From CAZHCA01 sp964530825 (GTDB lineage: Bacteria > Bacteroidota > Bacteroidia > Chitinophagales > Saprospiraceae), in NCBI GenBank assembly GCA_964530825.1, contig CAZHCA010000021.1, positions 18,782-82,781 of the forward strand: a stretch of 64,000 nucleotides of DNA. Direction: 5' to 3'. Below are positions 34,623-41,848 of the stretch, in pieces. Every line of letters begins with the position of its first letter. The first letter of the stretch is position 1. The notes beneath the pieces were generated by a model. It was given only the letters and a program-made list of their open reading frames with translations. It searched no databases and was not told the origin of the DNA. Both the position numbers and the translations under genes were made by a program.

Positions 34623-36593
34623 TTAAGACTCCATCTCCAAGCGAAATGCAACGTACCACTCCATTGCTTCCGGATTGCGCATACTGTCTTTATTGGCTGC
34701 CTGCTCGACTGGGTGGCCCATCAGGATCTTTTTGACTGGTTTTTCCATCTTTTTACCACTAATGGTGTACGGGATAGCGGGCGTCGCCACGATGGCGTCG
34801 GGTACGTGGCGCGGACTGTAGTCGGTGCGCAACTGGGTTTTGATACGTTGTACCAGTGCCCCATCCAGGGGTACGCTTTCTTTCAGAACCACAAAGAGGG
34901 GCATAAAATGGCTGCCATCGGGTCGCTCAAGGTTAACGATCAGGCTGTCTTCTATCTCACCGATGGCGTGGAGACTCCGGTAAATCTCGGCCGTCCCGAT
35001 ACGGATGCCCTGGCGGTTTAGGGTAGCATCGGAGCGGCCCAGGATTACCAGGGTATTGCGAGGGGTGATGCGTACCCAGTCGCCGTGGCGCCAGGTGTTT
35101 GGGTAGGTGTCGAAATAACTCTCGCGGTAACGTTCCTTGCCGGCGTCATTCCAAAAATAAATAGGCATGCTGGGCATGGGCTGGGTGATGACCATCTCTC
35201 CGACCTCATCGAACAGGATATGGCCAGCCTCGTCATAGGCTTTGAGGTCACAGCCCAGAGCCCGCACCTGAATCTCGCCTTCGAATACGGGTTCGAGCGG
35301 ACAACCACCCACAAAGGCCGTGCACACGTCGGTACCCCCGCTCATAGAAGTAAGCCAAACATCGGGCTTGATGTATTCATACACGTAGGTGAAACCTTCG
35401 GGCGGCAGAGGCGCACCGGTCGAACCTATGGAGCGTAGCTTTGAGAGGTCAAACTGCTGCGCCACCTTCAGCTTCCGTTTCATACAGGCGACGATGAAGG
35501 GGGCCGACGTACCGAAATGGTGAACACCGGCCTGCTCGGCAAACCGCCACAATACCTGGAGGCTCGGGTAACCCGGTCCGCCGTCGTAGAGGGCGATGGT
35601 TGCCCCCAACAACAGGGCGCCTTGCAAGAAGTTCCACATCATCCAGCCGGTGGTGGAAAACCAGAAAAAGACCTCACCAGGGTGTACGTCATTATGGAAA
35701 GCCAAGTACTTGTAGTGCTCCAACAATACGCCTCCGTGCCCGTGGGTAATGGCCTTGGGCGCCCCAGTCGTGCCCGAAGAGTAAAGCACCCAAATGGGAT
35801 GGTCAAAGGGTACAGGCACAAAGGATAGGCCTTGATGGGGGGTCTCTAGGGCATCGGACCAGGGTAGACCGTGGGGGAGCTGCCCCGCATTGGCCGCCGC
35901 ATTGAGGTATGGCACCATCACTACCTTTTCCAGGCTAGGCAGCCCAGCGCAAATCTCTTGTAGTGTTTCCATCTTGTCATACGCCTTGCCGTTGTACTGG
36001 TAACCATCGACGGCCACTAGCACCCTGGGTTCGATCTGGCGAAAGCGATCGATCACACTGCTGATGCCAAAGTCAGGCGAGCAACTCGACCACACTGCCC
36101 CGATCGAGCAAGTAGCCATAAAGGCAATGGTCGCTTCCGGAATGTTGGGCAGGTAGGCCACCACCCGGTCACCGGTTTCCACCCCCTGATTTTGCAGCCA
36201 CTGGGCAAAGGCAGCGACACGTGCTTCCAGCTCAGCCCAGGAAATGGCCTGCAGCTCGTGTCGCTCCGACTGAAAGAGGATAGCTGGCCGGTCTGGGTTT
36301 TTATGCCGAAAAAGGTGCTCAGCGTAGTTCAGTGTGCCGTGAGGAAACCATTCGGTCTCGATCATGGGCGTCTCGGTGCGCACCACACTGTAGGCATGGT
36401 GGAAGCGGATGTCGAAATAATCAGTCAGGTACGCCCAAAAGTCTGTTACGTGGTCGACTGACCACTGCCATAGTTCGTTGTAATTACTGAAAACCAACCC
36501 ATGGTGGGCCTGCAGCCACGCCATAAAGCGCTGTAGATTGCTGTTATTTTTGATCTCAGGGGTGGGCGTCCAGAGGATGCGGGGTGCGGTCAT
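34623..36593 (-). CDS. acetoacetate-CoA ligase (acetoacetyl-CoA synthetase)
   Basis: A 656-residue ANL-superfamily enzyme that activates acetoacetate to acetoacetyl-CoA with ATP. The N-terminal start ILWTPTPEIKNNSNLQRFMA and WQWSVDHVTDFW are typical of the family. The core motifs are VLYSSGTTGAPKAITHGHGG (P-loop), WMMWNFLQGALLLGA, TSMSGGTDVCTAF, and RHGDWVRITPRNTLVILGRS, with the C-terminal lid KKMEKPVKKIL carrying the catalytic Lys region. The length fits acetoacetyl-CoA synthetase and not acetyl-CoA synthetase. It may feed ketone-body or leucine degradation products into central metabolism. Start ATG 36593; it lies 43 bp downstream of the trypsin-FGE gene. Confidence 0.9.
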   Translation of the reverse strand: MTAPRILWTPTPEIKNNSNLQRFMAWLQAHHGLVFSNYNELWQWSVDHVTDFWAYLTDYFDIRFHHAYSVVRTETPMIETEWFPHGTLNYAEHLFRHKNPDRPAILFQSERHELQAISWAELEARVAAFAQWLQNQGVETGDRVVAYLPNIPEATIAFMATCSIGAVWSSCSPDFGISSVIDRFRQIEPRVLVAVDGYQYNGKAYDKMETLQEICAGLPSLEKVVMVPYLNAAANAGQLPHGLPWSDALETPHQGLSFVPVPFDHPIWVLYSSGTTGAPKAITHGHGGVLLEHYKYLAFHNDVHPGEVFFWFSTTGWMMWNFLQGALLLGATIALYDGGPGYPSLQVLWRFAEQAGVHHFGTSAPFIVACMKRKLKVAQQFDLSKLRSIGSTGAPLPPEGFTYVYEYIKPDVWLTSMSGGTDVCTAFVGGCPLEPVFEGEIQVRALGCDLKAYDEAGHILFDEVGEMVITQPMPSMPIYFWNDAGKERYRESYFDTYPNTWRHGDWVRITPRNTLVILGRSDATLNRQGIRIGTAEIYRSLHAIGEIEDSLIVNLERPDGSHFMPLFVVLKESVPLDGALVQRIKTQLRTDYSPRHVPDAIVATPAIPYTISGKKMEKPVKKILMGHPVEQAANKDSMRNPEAMEWYVAFRLEMES

Positions 36594-36636
36594 GGTCAAG
36601 GCTTTTTCCAAGGAAAATAAAAAAAACAACAGGTTA

Positions 36637-38085
36637 TTAGCGCACCCGGTACACTAATCGGAATCCCCGATAAGGGTCGCCCTTGCCGGGGCTTGCCCGC
36701 TTGCGACGCGCCACCCGGCAGTCGTTGTCCAGGCCATGCACTGAGCCGCCACGCACCACTCGGGCCGTACCTTGGTCAGGACCGGCAGGATTTTCCAGCA
36801 CCTGGCCGCTGGCGTAAACGTCACGGGCGTACCAATCCTGGCACCACTCTTCTACGTTGCCGCTCATATCGTAGAGGCCTAATTCATTGGGCGCCAATAG
36901 CCCGACCACCTGTACGTCGTTTTTGCTGTTCGATATAAAGTGCGCTACTTCGTAAATCGTATTGCTGCCGGCAAAAAGCGTATTTTGGCTTTGCTGTCCG
37001 CCGCGGGCTGCGTACTCCCACTCGGCCTCGGTCGGCAGGCGCAGCACGTAAGGCCAGTCCAACTTCCGTTGCATGCGACGTGCGAAGGCCACTGCTTCAT
37101 CGTAAGTGACATTGACGACCGGGCATTCCATGCAGGCGGGGTCATTGCCGCGAGGCAGATCGCCAACCACTTCCTGCCAGTAGGCGCGCGTCACTTCGTG
37201 CTGCATAATAAAAAAGCTGCTCACATCTACCCGTTGCATTGGCTTTTCATCAGCTCCGCAGCCATGCTGCCCGGGGGTGCAGCCCCGGGCGTAGCGGCCG
37301 CCGGCCACGTACTCAAAGCCAGGCAGTTGAAACTGCGTCGTGACAAACCCTTGCTCCATCATATCGCGAGTAGTAGATTCGGGCGTGTTCGTCCTATCGC
37401 TTTGGCTATCGGTATTTCTTCTGCTACTGGCTTCGGTAAGTTGCAGCAAAAAGGGATACTGACCGTAATTGGTCAGGAGATCTATCGCCTTATCCAATTG
37501 TACGGCGGTGGCTTGGCTGGTCTCAGCTTCAATAATGATGCCCGCTACACCTTGCGCGGTGAACAGGGGGGCCCCAGATGTACCGCGCGACAGCCCGATC
37601 ACGTCCACGTAGATGCGGTCGTTGCGCACCTGGTTCACGGTGCCGTAGGCGGCCTCGGTGGGCACGTACCATTCGCCGTTTCGCCCCACGTAGAGGGCGC
37701 GGTCGCCCCGCTCAACCTGGCGGCCTGCGATGGCCGGATCGCGCTGGAAGGCCGAAGGGGCATCGCACTCCAGCAGGGCCAAATCCCATTCGCTGTTTGA
37801 CCGGATGAGGGCGGCGCTGTACTCCCGATAGTCGTCGCGGAAACGCACTTTGATAGTGGCCGACTCCCCGCTCTGCTCTACTACATGGGCAGCGGTGGCG
37901 ATGAAAAGCTTACCGTCGCGGGCACCGGTCACCAACCCGAAGCCGTCCTCGCCGTAGCCGCTTTCGAATTCGGTATGGATGGCAGTGACCTGGGGCGTGA
38001 CTTTTTCGCTCATGACTTGTTCGGGCGTGAGCGCCTGGGCCAGCAGATGCAACGGAAAACAAAGAAAGAGCAAAAAGCGCAGCAT
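36637..38085 (-). CDS. exported trypsin-like protease - FGE-sulfatase fusion (non-variable paralogue)
   Basis: A 482-residue protein with a signal peptide (LRFLLFLCFPLHLLAQA). The trypsin-like domain (~25-215) has a complete triad: ATAAHVVE (H67), SNSEWDLALLE (D101) and GLSRGTSGAPLF (S170). A linker with a TRDMMEQ segment leads to a formylglycine-generating-enzyme-type lectin fold (~258-482): PTEAEWEYAARGG, LGLYDMSGNVEEWCQDWY, VVRGGSVHGLDNDCRVARR and FRLVYRVR. It is a close paralogue of the protein at 39532-40989, very similar in the protease half. Its 3' end lacks the NNC-rich codons expected of a DGR target, so it is probably not diversified. It is on the same strand as the EEP gene and the acetoacetyl-CoA synthetase. 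Confidence 0.9.
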   Translation of the reverse strand: MLRFLLFLCFPLHLLAQALTPEQVMSEKVTPQVTAIHTEFESGYGEDGFGLVTGARDGKLFIATAAHVVEQSGESATIKVRFRDDYREYSAALIRSNSEWDLALLECDAPSAFQRDPAIAGRQVERGDRALYVGRNGEWYVPTEAAYGTVNQVRNDRIYVDVIGLSRGTSGAPLFTAQGVAGIIIEAETSQATAVQLDKAIDLLTNYGQYPFLLQLTEASSRRNTDSQSDRTNTPESTTRDMMEQGFVTTQFQLPGFEYVAGGRYARGCTPGQHGCGADEKPMQRVDVSSFFIMQHEVTRAYWQEVVGDLPRGNDPACMECPVVNVTYDEAVAFARRMQRKLDWPYVLRLPTEAEWEYAARGGQQSQNTLFAGSNTIYEVAHFISNSKNDVQVVGLLAPNELGLYDMSGNVEEWCQDWYARDVYASGQVLENPAGPDQGTARVVRGGSVHGLDNDCRVARRKRASPGKGDPYRGFRLVYRVR

Positions 38086-38163
38086 AGTTCGAATTTTCGC
38101 AAGGGCTAAAATAAGCACTTTGTTGGAAAGTGGTAAGGTATACCAGTGATGAAGAACACTGCC

Positions 38164-39009
38164 TCAATTTAACCAGCCCAACTCCGCCAGCACCGGAAAG
38201 TGATCCGAGTAGAAACGGCCATCTTTGGTGTCGGTCAATACGGCGTATTTCTCTACTCGAAAATCGCCCGGCGTGCAGAAGATATAATCGATCCGCCGTA
38301 GAAAAGGCGCCTCCTCCGGCCGGAAAGCATTGAAGGTACCCAGCGGACCAAAAGGCGAGAGCTCCGTTTCATCGTAGGTATCGACCAGCACTTTACTGAA
38401 CATCCGGACCGGATCTGACTGGGGCAAGGCATTAAAATCGCCCATTACCAAGGCAGGGTGGCCCAGATTCTCGTTGCGCAGAGCTAGTTGCTCCAGAACG
38501 AGAAGGGACGACTCGCGACGCGCTTCTTCCCCTACGTGATCGAAGTGTGCATTGAGCACCCATAGGTGCCTGCCGTCGGTGCTTTTCAGCAGGGCGGCCG
38601 TACAGATGCGCTCCAAAGCGGCGTCCCACCCTACCGAGGGTCGGTTGGGTGTGGGGGACAGCCAGAAGGTCGAGGACTCGACCAGCGAAAAGCGATCGGT
38701 GCGAAAGAAAAGGGCAGTGTATTCGCCTTCGGTTTTGCCATCGTCGCGCCCGACCCCCACGTAGGTGTAGTCCTGTAGGACCGAATCGAGGTAGGTGACC
38801 TGGTGGTGCAGCCCCTCCTGAATGCCTAGTACATCGGGCTGGTAAAAACGGATCTGAAGGGCCAGGTCGGCCTTGCGGTTGCCCCAGTGATTGGGCGCAT
38901 CGCTCGGATTATCGAACCGTATGTTATAGGTCATGACAGTAAGCGACTGGGCCATGGCGTTGATATGGAAGAACAGGAATAAGCAAATGGATAGCAGCTT
39001 GGTCATCAT
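38164..39009 (-). CDS. exported endonuclease/exonuclease/phosphatase family protein
   Basis: A 281-residue protein with a signal peptide (TKLLSICLFLFFHINAMA, then QS). The EEP fold is complete: LTVMTYNIRFDN (metal Asn), VLGIQEG (metal Glu), WVLNAHFDHVG (His), ALVMGDFNALP (Asp-Asn) and FYSDHFPVLAEL (Asp-His). These are the catalytic residues of DNase I-like phosphodiesterases and inositol phosphatases. As a secreted enzyme it may degrade extracellular nucleic acid or phospholipid. It lies between the two trypsin-FGE genes on the same strand, 78 bp upstream of one of them. Confidence 0.9.
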   Translation of the reverse strand: MMTKLLSICLFLFFHINAMAQSLTVMTYNIRFDNPSDAPNHWGNRKADLALQIRFYQPDVLGIQEGLHHQVTYLDSVLQDYTYVGVGRDDGKTEGEYTALFFRTDRFSLVESSTFWLSPTPNRPSVGWDAALERICTAALLKSTDGRHLWVLNAHFDHVGEEARRESSLLVLEQLALRNENLGHPALVMGDFNALPQSDPVRMFSKVLVDTYDETELSPFGPLGTFNAFRPEEAPFLRRIDYIFCTPGDFRVEKYAVLTDTKDGRFYSDHFPVLAELGWLN

Positions 39010-39188
39010 CGTTTTTTTTGGTGAATATAAAAAGCCCCGAAGACAAAAAAGGGTACCTAGGGGTTTAACCAATTCCGCGGTGTAAGCGGTAAGCTGCTAT
39101 GGACGCTAGTGGCATTCTTCGATGGTGAGCGGCCGTCTTGCGAAATAGAGCGATGCCCGGAAACTAGCCTATCCAATCCGATCGCGAT

Positions 39189-39359
39189 TCAGAGAACTGA
39201 CCCGGTAGGTCTTGGTAATAAGGCCCCGGTAGCCCCCGCGGGATGATCCCGGAAGTGCTGATCCACCTGCAAAATTTTGTGCCCTCGCAGAAATCGATTC
39301 ATGATTTCTTGTTCCGTACCGTCATCCTGCAACGGTATGGTAAATATTCTTATTTGCAT
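39189..39359 (-). pseudogene. truncated small ORF, possible DGR accessory gene remnant
   Basis: The ORF starts at ATG 39359 and encodes 56 residues. The first ~37 (MQIRIFTIPLQ..., EIMNRFLRGHKILQVDQHF) read like a compact folded domain of the type M-x-x-R-x-F-T-I-P ... L-N-x-F-L-x-x-H-x-x-L-x-V. This is the start I associate with small accessory ORFs beside DGR variable-protein genes. After HF the expected W/Y-rich strand is missing and the reading becomes low-complexity (PAGATGALLPRPTGSVL), then stops. I read it as a gene cut off by a deletion. The family link is from memory and needs a profile search. Confidence 0.5.
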
Positions 39360-39383
39360 AAAAAATTGGGGGGCTTGCGCCCC
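39360..39383 (-). terminator. terminator after the variable trypsin-FGE gene
   Basis: On the minus strand GGGGC-GCAA-GCCCC (39383-39370) is followed by CCCAA and TTTTTT. The T-run is immediately before the ATG of the truncated accessory ORF. Confidence 0.65.
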
Positions 39384-39402
39384 TGGTTTCCCTTCTGCCT
39401 TT

Positions 39403-39474
39403 GCGGTGGGCACGCCGACCCGGGCGGCTCGGGCGCTCCGCCGCCCAGCCAGCCCGGGCCCGCATGCCCACCGC
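39403..39474. other. 72-nt GC-rich composite stem-loop downstream of the variable region
   Basis: The outer arms GCGGTGGGCA (39403-39412) and TGCCCACCGC (39465-39474) pair perfectly over 10 bp, extended by GC/GC after one mismatch. Inside, CCCGGGC (39419-39425) pairs with GCCCGGG (39452-39458) and GGGCG with CGCCC. It lies 58 bp beyond the stop of the variable gene. In DGRs a hairpin or cruciform downstream of the variable region promotes retrohoming, so the position is suggestive. It could also be a plain transcription hairpin. Confidence 0.7.
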
Positions 39475-39531
39475 TTGCTCATAGACAAGGCTGCCGAAGA
39501 TAAGATTTTCCCCGGATAAATGCCCGCCGAA

Positions 39532-40989
39532 TCACTGGGAGGAAACCACCCGGAAACCGACATAGCCGCTGCGGGCGTCGGGATTGCCGTTGTCGCGATT
39601 AGCAGCACGGCAGTACTGCGGACTGCTGATCCAGCCGCCGCCGCGGAGCACGCGATCCGAGCCTCTACCAGGTCCGGTTGGATTTCGTTGCGCCGCTGCC
39701 GGATACTCTCCGTACCAATCCGCACACCACTCCCACACATTGCCACTCATATCGTAAAGACCTAATTGGTTGGCCTTTTTTTGCCCTACCGGGTGGGTTT
39801 GCCCACCGCTATTCCCATCATACCAAGCTACCTCGTCGATAGTATTGCTGCCGCTGTACAAGTGGTTATCTTTTGCGCCCCGTTCGCCGCCCCGGGCCGC
39901 GTATTCCCACTCTGCCTCGGTCGGCAGGCGGTAGTTTTGTCCGGTCTTTTGGCTCAGCCATTCTGCATAAGCAACCGCATCATTCCAGGAAACGTGAATG
40001 ACCGGATGGCGATATTCTACTTGAGGCCTAATATCACCCGACACATCGCACTTCCAGTTTACCCCATCCTTTTTTTCGTAACTACTTCCCGTCCAAATAT
40101 AACTCCACCCTTCTTTATCAGTATCGGTTCTGTAGCCACTATCCTCAATAAAAGCCATAAATTGCCCTACCGTCACCTCATGCACACTCATGTAAAAGGC
40201 ATCCACGGTCACCTCGTGGGCGGGCTTTTCATCATCCTCGCAATCCCCATCCCGCGCTTCGCTGGCGCAGCCCATGGTGAAGGTACCGCCGGGCACGGTT
40301 ACCATTTCGGGGGTGGGTGTTGTAGATAATGGTACATTGTTATCACCTCCAAAAAAATAGGAAAATTCCCCATAGTTGGTCAGCACCCGCTCGAGTCGAT
40401 CCATAGTTACGGCTTGCGCTACAGCCTGCTCTGCATCAATGATCAGTCCGACAATTCCCGCCCTACTGATCAGGGGCGCCCCGGAGGTGCCGCGCGAGAG
40501 GCCGATCACATCGACCAGGATACGATCGTCGCGTACCGTGTTGACCAGGCCATCGGTTTTCGTGGTTGGAATATACCACTGTTGGTTTCTACCCACATAG
40601 CTCACAGCGGCCCCATTTTGTACCATTTCCCCCTTGTAATCCGGATTCCATTGATAGGCCCTGGGTTTTTCACACTCCAGCAGGGCGATATCCCATTCGC
40701 TATTGGAGCGAATCAAAGTGGCCGGGTATTCCCGGTAGTCGGCCCGAAAACGCAGCTTAATGGTAGCCTGCGCTCCCACCTGCTCTACTACGTGTGCGGC
40801 AGTAGCAATGAAGAGCAGGCCATCGCGCTCGCCGGTCACGAAGCCGAACCCATCCTCGGCGAAGCCATTCGCAAATTCGGTATGGATGGCCACCACATTT
40901 TGCCGCAGGCGCATGGCCGTGGCGCGCTGCGCTTGGGCAATTACGCAGGAAAGGAAAAGGACAAAAAGCGGCAGCAGCAAAAAGCGCAT
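39532..40989 (-). CDS. exported trypsin-FGE fusion, putative DGR variable protein
   Basis: A 485-residue protein with a signal peptide (RFLLLPLFVLFLSCVIAQA). The trypsin-like protease domain (~25-205) has a full triad: ATAAHVVE (H66), SNSEWDIALLE (D100), GLSRGTSGAPLI (S169). An FGE-type lectin domain (~230-485) opens with VTVPGGTFTMGC and includes PTEAEWEYAARGG and LGLYDMSGNVWEWCADWY. It ends in RVLRGGGWISSPQYCRAANR then DNGNPDARSGYVGFRVV, exactly the layout of DGR variable regions, where an AAC-rich template yields substitutions at Asn codons. Many codons there end in C (ATC, AGC, TAC, GAC, AAC, GGC). The close paralogue at 36637-38085 lacks this pattern. It starts a minus-strand run of genes and is divergent from the EAD11 pair. 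Confidence 0.88.
   Translation of the reverse strand: MRFLLLPLFVLFLSCVIAQAQRATAMRLRQNVVAIHTEFANGFAEDGFGFVTGERDGLLFIATAAHVVEQVGAQATIKLRFRADYREYPATLIRSNSEWDIALLECEKPRAYQWNPDYKGEMVQNGAAVSYVGRNQQWYIPTTKTDGLVNTVRDDRILVDVIGLSRGTSGAPLISRAGIVGLIIDAEQAVAQAVTMDRLERVLTNYGEFSYFFGGDNNVPLSTTPTPEMVTVPGGTFTMGCASEARDGDCEDDEKPAHEVTVDAFYMSVHEVTVGQFMAFIEDSGYRTDTDKEGWSYIWTGSSYEKKDGVNWKCDVSGDIRPQVEYRHPVIHVSWNDAVAYAEWLSQKTGQNYRLPTEAEWEYAARGGERGAKDNHLYSGSNTIDEVAWYDGNSGGQTHPVGQKKANQLGLYDMSGNVWEWCADWYGEYPAAAQRNPTGPGRGSDRVLRGGGWISSPQYCRAANRDNGNPDARSGYVGFRVVSSQ
39541..39654 (-). other. putative DGR variable region (VR)
   Basis: This covers codons ~446-483 of the trypsin-FGE protein, from RVLRGG to GFRVV. Conserved framework residues (RGG.W, C-R-A-A-N-R, P-D, GFRVV) alternate with positions encoded by N-N-C/T codons, as expected from adenine-directed mutagenesis of AAC/AAT codons. 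No template copy is present in this window, so the assignment rests on codon pattern and fold position. Confidence 0.55.
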
Positions 40990-41134
40990 ACAAGGGTTGG
41001 GTTTAGAGCGCTGTTAAAATAGCAAAAACCATTGATTTGGTAGCCACCAGCGCTGCCAGACTGCCGATTTACCCCTCCGCGTTCTCTGTGTCCTCTGTGG
41101 TAAAATCATTACCTTTACATCAAACACCAACCTC

Positions 41135-41848
41135 ATGCGCTTCACACTTTTTTCTATCGTATGCTTACCCCTGCTAGCTTTCGGCCAATGCCCGGAACTT
41201 CCAGCTTCGGGGGGTGCACTGGGCTATCAGGACCGCGGCAACCGCTGCGAGGGTCTTTACCGGGCCAGGGTGAGCAGTGCTGATCTGGAGCTAGTGCAAT
41301 TCACCATGGGTGCGCTGGTTTTCAAAGGAGAAGAAGACGAAGTTATCATACTGAGCACCCCGGCGAAGGGCATCGATGGGGCCGTCAAGGTGCGGGCACG
41401 GGGTATCCCCAACGACCTCTTTTACCGTATGGACGCCGAGCTGGCCCACCCCCGCGCCACCCTCGAGTGGCGGGTACGCGATGTACTGGCCCGCGACAGC
41501 CGCACCCGCTACGCACGCAATATCGGCCTCTACGGCTACCAGGACGAATCGGCCGACCCGGTGTATGTGCCCATTCGCGCTAGCTCTACCGCCATGGAAA
41601 GTATACCCCTTGAGGATACCCTGTTGATTCAACTAATCAGTTCAACCCGCCTAAGCCGAGTAGAGTGGAAGATCCGCAACCAAACCGAATACCAACTGCT
41701 GAACGACGGGCGTTCTTATCGGGCGGGGCGTCCCATCCTGATCCGGCTACCCAAAAACCTGAAAGCACTCGAATACACCATCGAAATCCGGGCCAAAGTT
41801 TACAACGAGCCGGATACCCTGCAACGTCGTTTTGACTTTCGCCTATGA
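41135..41848 (+). CDS. secreted beta-rich protein coupled to the EAD11-like gene
   Basis: A 237-residue protein with a signal peptide (RFTLFSIVCLPLLAFG, then QCPEL). Mature Cys residues are at QCPEL and NRCEG. The rest is predicted beta-rich, with two halves that each carry a (K/R)-V-(R/E)-(A/W)-(R/K)-x-(I/R) strand (GAVKVRARGIPND and RVEWKIRNQTE). No family is recognised. Its stop overlaps the next ATG in an ATGA (41845-41848), so it is translationally coupled to the membrane protein and probably works with its periplasmic part. It is divergent from the variable trypsin-FGE gene, 145 bp apart. Confidence 0.75.
   Translation: MRFTLFSIVCLPLLAFGQCPELPASGGALGYQDRGNRCEGLYRARVSSADLELVQFTMGALVFKGEEDEVIILSTPAKGIDGAVKVRARGIPNDLFYRMDAELAHPRATLEWRVRDVLARDSRTRYARNIGLYGYQDESADPVYVPIRASSTAMESIPLEDTLLIQLISSTRLSRVEWKIRNQTEYQLLNDGRSYRAGRPILIRLPKNLKALEYTIEIRAKVYNEPDTLQRRFDFRL

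Noticed and set aside
36637..38085. Second DGR variable region at the end of the other trypsin-FGE gene
   Set aside because: Its terminal codons (GTG CAT GGC CTG GAC AAC and on) lack the N-N-C bias and the Asn-rich framework.
39060..39250. Possible template repeat for the variable region
   Set aside because: I compared it by eye with the VR. Only short matches such as CCGGAAAC and CGCGATT line up, and the rest does not, so I do not call a template.
39189..39746. A 185-codon minus-strand frame overlapping the 3' end of the variable gene
   Set aside because: It runs in another frame through the VR and the stem-loop and is low-complexity (many Ala/Arg/Pro). Only the part from ATG 39359 looks like a real protein start.
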